This document shows, one piece after another, positions 1 to 13,900 of a DNA stretch of 62,500 nt; position 1 is the stretch's first letter; each line of letters opens with the position of its first letter. Under the pieces are notes generated by a model. That model was not told the origin of the DNA. It did not search any database and saw nothing but the letters and a program-made list of their open reading frames with translations. The position numbers and the translations under genes are program-made. Source of the DNA: Glandiceps talaboti (taxonomy: Eukaryota; Hemichordata; Enteropneusta; Spengelidae); the NCBI RefSeq assembly GCF_964340395.1, contig NC_135557.1, forward strand, positions 7,036,216-7,098,715. The letters run 5' to 3'.

Positions 1-140
1 GTGTGTATGTATGTATGTATGTATGTATGTATGTATGTATGTATGTATGTATGTATGTATGAATGTATGTATGTATGTATGTATGTATGTACATGTATGT
101 ATGGGTGTATATATATACGGTATATATGTGTGTATGTATG

Positions 141-171
<31 letters not shown>

Positions 172-232
172 GTATGAATGTATGTATGTATGTATGTGTA
201 TATATATATGTGTATATGTATGTATGTTCAAT
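1..232. repeat. (TGTA)n microsatellite at left edge
   Basis: Tetranucleotide repeat with interruptions, lying in the intron before the first visible GRAMD1 exon. Open frames here are repeat artefacts. Confidence 0.95.
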
Positions 233-394
233 ATATACCAGTGTTTGTATTTAGATGCATGTAATAGTATGAACATGTGTGTATTTATCCATGTGTACAG
301 TCATGCATACTTAGTATGTATGACTATTTCTTGGTGTTTGTGTGTGTATATGATTGACAAGGTCTGTATTCTTACTGACTTGTATCTGTAACAG

Positions 395-1996
395 GATAAT
401 TCCATATTACAAAGTACAGCGTATGCAGCAGATGAATCATCCATCAATACTGAGTCAGATCTCAGTTTTTCAAGGGACGACATTCCTGTGAAGTCATCAT
501 CTGATGTGAAAGTCGTCAAGTCACCAGTCGATAAAGTTACTAAGACATTAACCCCGGCTAAGAATGGCGAGAAGGCATCCAAACCACTGAGTCCTGTCAA
601 ACCTCACAATCTTGATATTCCAGCAGAAAAATCAGAGAAACTAGTCAAAACTCCATCTGATGAGTTACCAACTGATGAAAGTGACTTCTCTGAGGAGGAT
701 GAAGGTATGTTCAATGGATAGAATGAACCTGTCTGAACTTTGAAATGACAAAGTAATGGGTTAATTAAGACAAACATGTACATTCACATACATGGATCAC
801 TACACACACATTGATGCACCACCACCACCACCACACACATGCATACATACATACATACATACATACATACATACATACATACATACATACATACATACAT
901 ACATACATTCATACATACATATACATACACACACACATACATGCACCACAACCACCACCACACACACACACACACATACATACATACATGTACATACATA
1001 CATACATACATACATGCATGCATGCATGCATGCATGCATACATACATGCATACATACATACATACATACATACATACATACATACATACACACATACATA
1101 CATACATACATATACATACATGTACATGCATACTTAGTGCATAGAATGAATGTTATGGTGTTGACAAAGCAATCCAATAGTAATTACTTTTAGGACACAC
1201 CTAGGTGGTAGTATTCTACTACAGTTACAAAGAGTTCTAGACAGTGTCTCTATTATATCATATATTGAACACTTCATACTATGCAAAATGTGCTTTACAT
1301 CTGATTCAGGTCTTTTGGGCATAATGCTGTAGCAAAGCAAAGCTTCCATCCTAGCAACATTTTTGGCACATGTATTCTCTGGCAGGTGCAGTGGGAGATG
1401 GGGAGGGGGAGGGGGTGTTGAAGGCTGTGCTTTCGGGAACCAAGCTGTCCTGTGATTTCATTGACTAAAATATTACAAATGAAAATGGTCTACTCACAGA
1501 ATCAAACAATTTCTTAGAAGCAAATCCCAAATTTTTACCGACATCTTGTCATTATCAGCACAGGTGTATTGGAATGGGATATTGCCCATTTTCCGAGATA
1601 ATGCTTACAAGACACCAGCAAAGGTGTATTACAATGGGATATTGCCCATTTTCCCAGATAATGCTTACAAGACACCGGCGAAGGTGTATTACAATGGGAT
1701 ATTGCCCATTTTCCCAGATAATGCTTACAAGACATCAGCAAAGGTGTATTACAATGGGATAGTGCCCATTTTCCCAGACAATGCTTACAAGACACCGGCA
1801 AATATTTGGGTTTCACTTCCAAGAAGTTGATTTCACTCTCTATAAGTAGAAATGTGCATGCATCACATGGGATACTTTTTTTCTCTAAAAAAATGTGAAT
1901 TTCCTGTGCCACAAACATTTTAGAATTAAGGAAAGCATCAATTGAAATATCCAAATCGTGATCAACATATGATTGTGTCTCTTTTTTCTCTCTTCT

Positions 1997-2040
<44 letters not shown>

Positions 2041-4266
2041 CTATGTGGTGATGTTTCGTACGTATCTGGTCACGGTTTAACTGCTGTATGTGCAACACAA
2101 ATCTGGTCACTGCTATGTCGTAATTGATCACTGCTATCATTATTATCAACATCATCATCTTCATTTATATGTTGATGTTTTGTTCTTCCCATCTTTTATC
2201 ATCAATTCTGTGTACCATACCTGTGTGTTCAGTCTCTGAACTGTTGGAATCGTCAGCTTCTGAGTTCACAGACCACCAACATCATCAAGGTAATGCATGT
2301 AGTCAAACAAATTGAATGTTATTACGACACGGTCTTTGTTAAAATGTATATGTTTACAAAGCACTAGAATGATTAGACACTGCCCATTTCATTTTACCAT
2401 TCTCGGGCTCTGTATGATGCAACCATGTAGAAATCCTTAAGAAATGGCACATGGTATACTTTCAGATACTAGATTGCAATTTCTTCCTACATTTAGTCTG
2501 AATGAAATAACCATGTAAACATACTACAACGACAAGTACACACACAGGTGCCAATTTTCTTATGTCTGCACGGTGCCACGTCAATTCCTTACAGTTAGGC
2601 AAAATGTCATGAGAAACTTGTATTCATTCAATTTTGCTATCTTAAAGTGTAGTATGTAGAGTTTGCATGGTCTTAACAAACAGAGCCAGTGAACATTAAC
2701 TTGAAACGGTTGGTACATGTATATGGACTCGTGTTCAGACTTTCATCTGATGTTTTCAAAGTAATGCATGTATGTATTCAGGCAAATCAAGTGTTATTAC
2801 AAAATGTATAATGCAGTCTCTGTTACAATAGCTCTGTCCACATCTGATCCAGATCCTTTCTGAATTAAACTGATCCAGATCACTTTAATCCGCATAGAAT
2901 CCACTTTCCATCTACGCTAAAAAAAAATTAAAGATGGATTCTATCCGAATTACATTTAGTGTATTAAACTGTCCACACATGTACTGGATTCGATTTGGAT
3001 GACTTATTATCAAACTATTTCACTCGAGTACGTACAACACCAGGCCTAACTGATCGCGAGCTGATTTGAATTACTTTGATCCAGATTGAAACCACCACCC
3101 AAAGTAAGCTTTGATCCAGATCAGTTAATTTGGATTAGACACGAATTAACCACAAGTATGGACAGGTAAATTGAATTGGATCTGGATCAGATTTTGTAGT
3201 ATGGACAGGCTTAATGTATGTTATATAGCATTATAGTTATAAGATATCTAAACCCATGTCACAATTTGCATCAGATGGTGTCAGTCCTTGCTCAGATAGT
3301 TACACCAACTCACAAACAACATTTGTATTGTATTAAAAGCCAAGATTTTGAATTAATAAATGAAAATTTAGGGTTCGCCATCATGTTTTCAAGGACACCC
3401 CCAATCTTTTTATTTTCCTAGAGTTAACCCACGATTTGTAGTGTTGCAGCCAGCCTTTTTAAAGAGTGGGACATAGTGTCCCGAAACTTTCATTTTTCTG
3501 GGTCATCCTACATTTTTGGGGGGACATTATTAAAAAAAAAGCGCCAATAGCGTTGTAGCACAACTCTACAGTTTTTCAAAATATTTACCCATATGCTGAC
3601 CCATGCTAGATATTTGCTGAATGATTATGCAGTTGCCTATCCAACCCTATTGTTATCTATGCAATATGCACAATCATTTGGCTGTTGCTATAGACGTGGT
3701 CATGTTGTTCAACATATTGGCACACAATTTTAGTGTGGGTCATCTATGACCTGTCACTTCCAAAATTGTGGGTCAGCTCCAAAAAATGTGTGTCAAATGA
3801 CCCAAAAACCCCCTCTGGCTGCAACACTGTTTGTGTATCCTAAAACTTGTTCAACTAAAATATCATCAGTATTCCTGGGAAGGGTAGATAAGTGCTCCTT
3901 CAAATCTAATATATATATATATAGCATTATATATTATCCATATATATACAAAGCTACATGTATTTATTAGATATACAATGTACAATTGACAATTAAAAGT
4001 CTATGTTTATTGTTTTGTCTCTGTTTAGGTGAAGTGATTTGTCCATGTACGGATCATCCTGGTCGTTGCTGTATGAATGACGTGTATGACTTCCCAGCTG
4101 ACAAACTCTTTGAAATGTTATTTTCGGAGTCCTTTCCCTTCTACAGAGAATTCCTGGAAGCAAGGAAAACAACAAGTACGATTACTATGTTTTAAATGTT
4201 GTCTGTTTTAGCTGGTGCTATTGGGGTGTTGTGTTGTGTTGTGTTGTGTTGTGCTGTGTTGTGCTG

Positions 4267-4314
<48 letters not shown>

Positions 4315-4862
4315 GATAGTAGTGCTGGTAGTGTCGGTGTATTGTTTTTCTTGTCTTGTCTTTGATGATGCCATTATACTATAGTGTCTTTGTGTTAATG
4401 ATAGTGTAAGTAGTGAATGTGATGTTTGTGTTTACGTGATGATGATGGTGATGATGACTACAATGACGATGATGATGAACACAATGGTGATGATGATATT
4501 GATAATGATGATGATAGTGATGATGATAGTGATGATGATGATAATGATGATGATAGTGATGATGATGATGATGATAATGATGATGATAGTGATGATGATG
4601 AACACTGGTGATGATGATATTGATAATGATGATGATGATAGTGATGATGATAGTGATGATGATGATAGTGATGATGATGATGATAATGATGATGATAGTG
4701 ATGATGATGATGATGATGATGATATTGATAATGACAATGGTGATGTTATGTGCATTTTATATCAGATGCTTTCAATTTATTTTTTATGTTGTAGAATCTT
4801 GTATTTGTATTGTATCATAATGTCTTTGTAGTGTTTGTTTTGTGGTGCAATTTTATCTGGTA

Positions 4863-4911
<49 letters not shown>

Positions 4912-7900
4912 ATGTATGCGTGTGTGTGTGTGTGTGTGTGTACTATATTTTGTGTTACAACTAACAACTATGTTTGTAATGGATGTGTTGTAACTAACTC
5001 CAGTATGTATAACAGCCAAGGATTCCTTCTAATAGATTATAAAGCAGATCCTTGGGAACCTACTGACACTGGCAACTTGGTCCGAAACGAAAGTTACGAT
5101 CTCACCAACCAATTCAAGATGGGACCTCGTACTATACCAACAACAGCTACTCAGGTGGACTGATTTCTGTCAAATCAAATCAAATCAAATCAAATCAAAT
5201 CAAATCAAATCAAACCACTAGAGTCTCATCAGTGCATTACATTGTGTATTCCTCCTTCAATTCACTGAAAGGATCAAGGTGTACAAAAGTGCCACTTTCA
5301 ATGAATAGCGCCCTCTTGACAAATAATCTTACACTGGAGAAGATAAAGGGCAATATTATCTCATATATATTGAGTCTTTATTTGTTTCATAGCTAGAACT
5401 TAGAAGGCGCTACTTATCTCATGGATAGAGGGTGCTATTTATCTCATAGAGGGTGTTCGATCTCAAGAATAGTCTCACAGATAGAGGGCACTATTTATAT
5501 GAAAGGGCTGTTATGAAACTTTGATGTGGGCCTCATGTCACCTTGATTCTTCCATTATCATGAGAGTGTATATACTGTTCTTCATAGGTGTTATAAATAT
5601 CATTCTTTTTCTCTCTCTTTTTCCCATTTCATCATCTTTTTTGTAGAGATTGTCATGTTCCCATGGCAAGATATAGACAAAAGTAAAATGGTTCGCAACA
5701 TGACATACACTCTGACGTTATTTGCCTCCTTTGGACCCAAGACCAGTGAAACATCAGAAGTCCAGGTGCCTTAACTAGACTCTATGTAGTCATTTACCAA
5801 TACAACATTTTGCCTAACTGAACTAATGCCAATCTGCAAAATTTGCCTAACTGAACTAATACCAACCTGCAAAATTTACCAACCGGAACTAACATCAACC
5901 TCCAAGATTTGCCTAACTGAACTAACACCGAACTGCAAAATTTACCTAACTCTGCAGACTTACCTTTTTTTGCAAACTTGCCTAACTCTACTAACTGCTG
6001 CTTGCCATAGAATCACAATATTCCTGTCTGACTGTCTAGACAATGTATCTATAAAATACTAATTTTATGTAAAATTATCGCAAAGCAAACAAGAACATTT
6101 AAATTGAACAGATTATCATTAGATAAATTCACTTTTCCTGTTTTCAAAAAGCAAACTCAATGATAACAACTCCATATTGTGATTACAACTTATCCTGTAA
6201 CAGTCGATTTTCAAGAAAATACAAAATTTAGTTTAAAAAAAAAAAAATATTGACAATATCCAAAGTACTTTTCAAAAATGAAAATTAGCTTCTTAGAGAA
6301 ATGTTTTTTGCTTTTTATTGAAAAAAATACCTTTGCCCTCTTTAGTTTTTACAAAATTGATAAAAATTCGAAGTCATTGAAAATGAATAAATGTGTATTT
6401 ACTGAACCCTAGAACAATGTAATGCATCATGTGGTAGTCTGCATGTCACACTTTGCATGTATTGTCTAGCATGTGTATGTTCAATACCTGTACTGCATGT
6501 CTTTGAAATGACACTAAAGGTTGTCTACTGGTGAAGTCTAATATATCAGTGCTATGAATAAAAGCTAGTCAGAGGTTCATTGAAGAGCTTCATATCAGGT
6601 CAAAGATCAGGGGGTCGTCTGTTTGGGTGATCTTAAATTAACATTAAATGATGACGCTTTGAAGTGAAATGTTTTCATTTTATAGTTTTGCTGATACTTT
6701 GTTCAATTCTCAGTTAAAATCAAGCAAAAAAAAATCAAAATCAACCAAAAAAATAGGAGTAAAAATGTGAAAATAGTAGTAAAAATTATATCAAAATTAA
6801 GTAATTTTAAAATCCAATATTGCCGCTGATAAAAAAGACAGTGAACCTCCAAATTTCTGTTGTTATTTGAAAAGGACCAGAAGCAAACTTCCACATACTT
6901 TACCATTACGGACTCAATCATTTCCCCGATGATACAACTGATTTAAAGTTATAAGCTGGTCAAAACAGTTGCTTTTTGAGGAAGGCAATCTGCCTTTTTA
7001 ACAATTTTAAGCATAATTTTGAAACTGATACAGTATAGAAACATTCTGATTTAACATTGCAGCAAAATCTACCGATCCAGTTCGGTAGGTCTTTCCAACA
7101 TCTTCTGATCCAGCCTGAAGATCGACTAGCCCCGGGCCACTGGGCCGGTGTTAATTTTATGCCCTGTATAGCAAAGTTTTGAGAGGTTTTATGATCTTTG
7201 ATTTGCAGAAAAATTCACCGGGAGGTACATTGTTCTATAAATTTGATGTTTAGTGAAAAATTAATGTAACTGTGTAAGGTTAATCCAACTATATGATACA
7301 CAGACACCAGATGTTGATTAAACCAGAAATTACTTGGACTAGAAATCTTAATACACTATTACAAGTATAAGTTTTTATTTTAAAACTTACCTACTGATGT
7401 TTTGATCACAGACAGTTAATTTTTCATCAAGATTCTTCAAAGAAAAAAAAACAACTGAAATTCAAAAATGCCATCTTTATGATAAAAACGAGATAAAAAG
7501 CCAAAAGGAGCAATCCAAAAAGATGTATATGTGTAAAAATGATATTGGCACGTAACAGTAAATTACTTGAAAAATATTTTGACTCCAGACCGGTTTTATA
7601 AGAGGTTGTGATGACAACTGCAGTCAGTCCAACTTCAATGATAAGCTAATTAGGAGATGTGGACTGAAGATTGGTAAAATTGGGTTTAACAAAAGAAGTT
7701 AACTAATTCTTTAGTCTATTGTATTTTTAAAACTTTATTTACTAATGTTTCCAGTCCCAAGTGGGAGGTTTTCTTCATGATACAAAGCATTGCATGTCAG
7801 AGTTCTGAGAGTCGGCAGTGGCGAACACATGTCATCATTTTTTTTTTCACGACATTGGAATTGAATCAGATGTAAAAGGAGTATCACATTCATATCACAT

Positions 7901-10900
7901 TACTACATAAATTATGTCAGTTCTTTGACAAGTTAAATGCCACCGGGTCAAAGTTCATAAGGTCAAAGGTAACATTTCACCTCTTTCAACATGTTTCAAA
8001 ATCCATATGAAAACATTCCTGTATCAGTCTTACATTACACATCATATAAGTCTGCTTGTAGAATAGAAATATTAAACTCAGGACACTGCATTTCCTGTTT
8101 AATATTCAGTTCTGTAATTTGTTTGTATTTGGGTTATTAATCTGTGCCAATACGATAGCTTTGCATGGCCCCTGCAGAAGTAAAGATTTTTATAATATCT
8201 TTATTTACTGTAACTTACAGTGTTTTGAGTTATGATTTAAAGTGGTCATATGGATGAGGATTTGGTATTTATTTTGGAATTTCAATTTATAAAAAAATTT
8301 TATCATAGCTTCCTACTTGAAAAATCAATGTGAAACAACATATGACAAGTCTGTGTTTGTAACTCAGTACAGTGCAAAAGGCTAGCAAACTGTTTTTAAA
8401 ACATTTTACACATTTATTAATCTTTTGCAATTTAATGAGTTATAAACAAGGCATATGTTGATTTTTCAAGTAGGCATAATAATATTGTTTTATAACTTAA
8501 AAATCAAAAATAAATACCCAATCCTCAGCCATATGGCTTCGTAGTTGTTTGCTTGTTTTACTAAGTTTGCTACATTCCTGTATCTGTGTACCTTAGTTGC
8601 ATGTCTTGCATTCTGATAGATGACATGTTCTAATTTTTACCACAGTGGCAATCAAGGTTTCGACTTACTTCGACAGACACAATCTAAAACTATTGTTGCA
8701 ACATGTTGATATTGAATGGATATTGGTTTAATTGTACTCACAGAAGGGTGTCATTTCTGATAAGGTTGTATGGATTGTGTCCTCCCCAGGGAGTTGAGGA
8801 AGTATAAAGGGCCATTGTGCCACTATAGATCAGTGCCAGGGGTAATAATTGTAAAAGCACTGCGAGCACAATGTGGGAAAGTGCTGCATAAAAAATGACT
8901 TTATTATTATTGTTATTATAGCAAGCCTAATTTGTATATGGGGTAGGATTAAGATGACACTCATTATGCTAGATAACTTTGACTGTTCAATACACTCACA
9001 GAGTTCATAAATAATAATCTTTATTTATACTGGATAGTTCTTTAAGCATATAAACACTTGTCTCCCAAGAAGTCCAGTGAGGGCCATCCCTCATGGGTTC
9101 AGTGTTAATGCAGGAGGAAACCGGAGTACCCGGGGAAAACCTGCGTTTAATATTCGGTAGAGTCAAACTGAACGACACTCTTCTTACTTACAGCGTGGTA
9201 AATTTAATCGAACCCTGAATGGGGTTCGAACCCCGACCGCAGTGGTAAGAGGCAAGTGGTTTAACCACTCGGCCACCGACAACCCGTATAAAGCACCTAT
9301 GAAACCACCATTTTAGAGAGAATTACAGATTTTTTTATCTCCTAATGTTGGACTACAGTATTATGAATATACAGGAAAGAAATATGCCACTGCATTTTTT
9401 GGCAATAGTTTTGGGGACTATATTTGACAAAATGGACTATATTTGACAAAATATTGGTTTGAAACATATTGGGAAGTGTTGAGACACTGACCCGGGATTG
9501 AAAATTAGCCCTTTAAGTGGTTACACACTATCATGGTTATATGGTGATTATATCTGTACAATAAAGACGTTACTATCAAACACTTGTTTAAACTACCACA
9601 TGGACCAACAATAGTTTGAGTTGATGTCTATCTTAGTCAGCTGAAAATTAATTGCCACATATATTATTATTGAATATTGATAACATTTTAATATTGATAA
9701 CTCTGTAATAATGATAACTCTGTAATCTTCTCTATTGTCTAATCCTTACAGACCTACTTCAAGGACCAAAGTAAAGATGGCCATTGTTATATTGTAGAAA
9801 CAGACGTAGTCAATCATGGCATCCCGTATGGAGATAACTTCTATGTCTCCAATAGATATTGTATAACCAGGGTTAATAGCACACAGTGTAGACTCAGGTA
9901 GGTATAGTTCCACCCTCCCCTATCTCCTCGCCAACCCATCACATATAGTACCGTACAGTTTCACCCTCCCCCTATCTCCCTGCCAACCCATCACAAATGT
10001 TAGCATACATTGTAGGCTTAGATAGGTACAGTTTCACCCTCCTCCAGGTGCCATCCCGTCACATATGGTACCACCTCCTCTTAATTAGCAGCACACATTA
10101 TATACTTAGGTACATACAAGTACACCTCCACCTCCTCCCCTTCAACCTAACACACATATATGGAACCACCTCTTTATTAACTGCACACGGTGAAGACTCA
10201 AGTAGGTACATTTTCCCCTGTCTCTCTCCTTCAGCCCATCATGTGTGTGTGTGTGTCTGTGTGTCCAAATGTGTGTCTCTGTCGGTGTCTGTTTGCCACC
10301 TTTTATTATATGACTAGGGTTAGAAACACACAGTGCAGAGTCATGTGAAATATGTCTCTATCCATTCCTTCCCCGCACTGTCACATACTGTAGGTGAGGT
10401 TTAGGTTTAAGGAACAATTTGCCCTCTCCTCTCTCCCATCAAATCTATTCACTTCCTTTATATAACCACAGTTACACTATAGAGATTCATCTAATTGCAC
10501 TCCCTCACCCCCCCCCCCCCGACCAATCATCACACTATAGAGATTCAGCCAATTGCACTCCCTCACCCTCCCCCCCCCTGACCAATCATCACACTATAGA
10601 GATTCAGCCAATTGCACTCCCTCACCCTCCCCCCTTGACCCATCATCACACTATAGAGTTTCAGCTAATTGCACTCCCTCACCTCCCCCTCCCCCTTGAC
10701 CCATCATCACACTATAGAGTTTCAGCTAATTGCACTCCCTCACCTCCCCCTCCCCCTTGACCCATCATCACACTAGAGTTTCAGCTAATTGCACTCCCTC
10801 ACCCTCCCCCCTTGACCCATCATCACACTAGAGTTTCAGCTAATTGCACTCCCTCACCCTCCCCCCTTGACCCATCATCACGCTATAGAGTTTCAGCCAA

Positions 10901-13900
10901 TTGCACTCCCTCACCCTCCCCCCTTGACCCATCATCACGCTATAGAGTTTCAGCTAATTGCACTCCCTCACCCTCCCCCCTTGACCCATCATCACGCTAT
11001 AGAGTTTCAGCTAATTGCACTCCCTCACCTCCCCCTCCCCCTTGACCCATCATCACGCGAGAGTTTCAGCTAATTGCACTCCCTCGCCTTCCCCCTCCCC
11101 CCTTGACCCATCATAACACTATAGAGATTCAGCCAATTGCACTCCCTCATCTTCCCCCTTGACCCATCATCACACTTTAGAGATTCATCAGCCAATTGCA
11201 CTCCCTCACCCCCCCCCCCCCTCCCTGACCCATCATCACAAACATACATGTATACGTTCAGATTCCTTTTTATACAATAAAGGTTAGGAGCACACAGCAT
11301 ATCTTCTATTAATTGCACCTCCCTCCCTCTCTCCCGCCCCCCTCAAAACCCTTATAAATATGTGATACCACCTCTTGATCAGATATCCAGGGGTAACGGA
11401 GCATAGGGTATCATCAGATAAGTAAACCCCCCCCCCCCACCCACCATGAGGTAGCACCCCTTCTTCCTTAAATATTGGTGAGTTTGTTGTTGTAAGAATC
11501 ACATGAAAGGAGCTGGCTAGTTGGTTCACATCTTTTATGTATCAGTCTGTATTACATTGTCACTATCACTGTATTTGACCAAATGAAGACATTTAGGCAA
11601 TAACACTGTATTTGGTTATATCCCAGGGTGCATTGTGAAATAAAGTACAGGAAGTCAGTTTGGGGATTAGTCAAAACAATTATTGAGAAGAATGCAGGTT
11701 CAGGAATAGCTGATAATTACAAAATGCTTGGTAAGTTAAAAATTATCATATCACATTGCATCATGGAAGTAAGAATTAATTTATTCAAGTTCCATAATGG
11801 ATATTCATAAGATGGGTATAGGCACTCAGGATTCAAGAATATTCAGTGTGCAACTTGAATATATTATTTCTGCTGGCTACATGATGCAGTGACTCATAGC
11901 AAAGATACCCTATAAAGTCACAAGATCAACATGATGCTTCTCAGAAATTGCAAGTAATTGTAGATGATATAACATCATGAAATAACTCTCCAGAGCCTAC
12001 AGTTTGTGATTATGCCTTTATTTCCTGGAGTGGTGCACCACTTTAGAGGTCTGTATTTCAGTCCCAGCTTTACGTACATGTATTATTAGTGCGTTCTTAT
12101 CAATGGAGTCGTATTGATTAGATAACGATACCAATGAATATCAGTCTTTCTGTAACTCTACCATACAACTCTTTTGCATATTGAGTAGATAATTTTTGTT
12201 GGACATGACCAACTTTTTCTGTAACTCTACCATACAACTCTTTTGCATATTGAGTAGATAATTTTTGTTGGACATGACCAACCTTTTCTGTATCTCTACC
12301 AGACAACTCTTTTGCATATTGAGTAGATAATTTTTGTTGGACATGACCAACCTTTTCTGTAACTCTACCAGACAACTCTTTTGCATATTGAGTAGATAAT
12401 TTTTGTTGGACATGACCAACCTTTTCTGTATCTCTACCATACAACTCTTTTGCATATTGAGTAGATAATTTTTGTTGGACATGACCAACCTTTTCTGTAA
12501 CTCTACCATACAATTCTTTTGCATATTGAGTAGATAATTTTTGTTGGACATGACCAACCTTTTCTGTAACTCTACCAGACAACTCTTTTTCATATTGAGT
12601 AGATAATATTTGTGGACAGGACAAACTTTTTCTATATTAAACTCTACCCAGACAACTATTTTTCAAACCTAAATCTTAACTTTAATCCTAATCTGAACCC
12701 AATTTATCCTTTGTTGTATAGATGAGTATCTCGTCAAGGCATCATCAGCTACTAATCCACGTTACAAAAGAAAGAAGCCGACGGCGGCAATGAGGAGACG
12801 TAAACATTCACATGGAAAGAGTAGAATGGGTGCTGACTTAAGTGATGAGCAGGGTGATACCGATGCTATTAAGTTTCAAACAAGTACACCAGCTGTATCA
12901 CCTCACGTGTCTCCAGTGAAAAGTAGGTGTATATTTATTGATAGTTATTAATTTTTAGTACAACTGAACAGACAGGTGACAAAACTATGTGGCTAATTTT
13001 CTGAATTTGTTGATGATGTTTCTTGGGGTGTAGATGAAGAGGTGCTGATAAAGCCACTATGCAGTTATTGCTATGGATATATTTCTGAGTTTTGGTGAAA
13101 AATTAAAACTTTGAAACTACTTGATAGATCTACATACTAAAAGGAATACTTTCTTTATAAAATAACAACTTCAATATCAGTTGTGCACAACACCATTGTT
13201 GCTATATTTGAACACTGATCACCTGGCCATAAGGACACTAGAAGACATGTATTACCCCGTGGCTGGTATGTTGTGTCTATTTCCCTGTGGCTGAAAGTCA
13301 AGGGAAATGAATTTATTTCGGATTTTTAATTTATCAAACAGTTTGATCATGGCTTCATATTTGAAAAATCAATGTGAAACGATATAGACCAAGTCAGAAT
13401 TTGTAGCTCAATTCAGTGCGAAAAGCTCAAAAGTGTGTAAAAAGTTTGTTATTGTACGTACAATAACAAAATTAACATATTTATCGATATTCTGCAATTT
13501 ATTGAGTTACAACCAAACGTTTGAGGTATGTTGTTTCATATTGATTTTTCAAGTAGGAATCCATGATAAAATTGATAAGTTAAAAATCCAAAATAAATAC
13601 CTAATTCTCATCCATATGGTCACTTCAAATCGGCACTAGCTGCAACTGGACGATTTTTTGAAACTGTTTTGTTGCGTACAATGACTCACTCAAACTATTG
13701 TACACCCTGAACAGTATTGACTTGCCTGTGGCTAAACATATTTGTACAACTTTACATAATATGGTATCGTAAATCCTATCAAATTAATTTTTAGGTCGTA
13801 CCAAAAAATCAATGGCCTGTTGCGTTACTACCTTTGGGGTAAAATCATCCTGTAATCAGCATGTACAGTGTCTAATTATTGGTGTTTTAACAATTCTCTG

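Noticed and set aside
11-391. Long Tyr/Val/Cys/Met frames in TGTA and CATA repeats (also 784-1193, 43011-43848)
   Set aside because: They are translations of tetranucleotide microsatellites, open on both strands in several frames.
4436-4831. Asp-rich and Met-rich frames
   Set aside because: They are translations of the (GAT)n array.
9190-9290. A tRNA-Ser/Leu gene on the minus strand
   Set aside because: A and B boxes are present, but the acceptor stem and full cloverleaf are not, and the flank is a SINE body.
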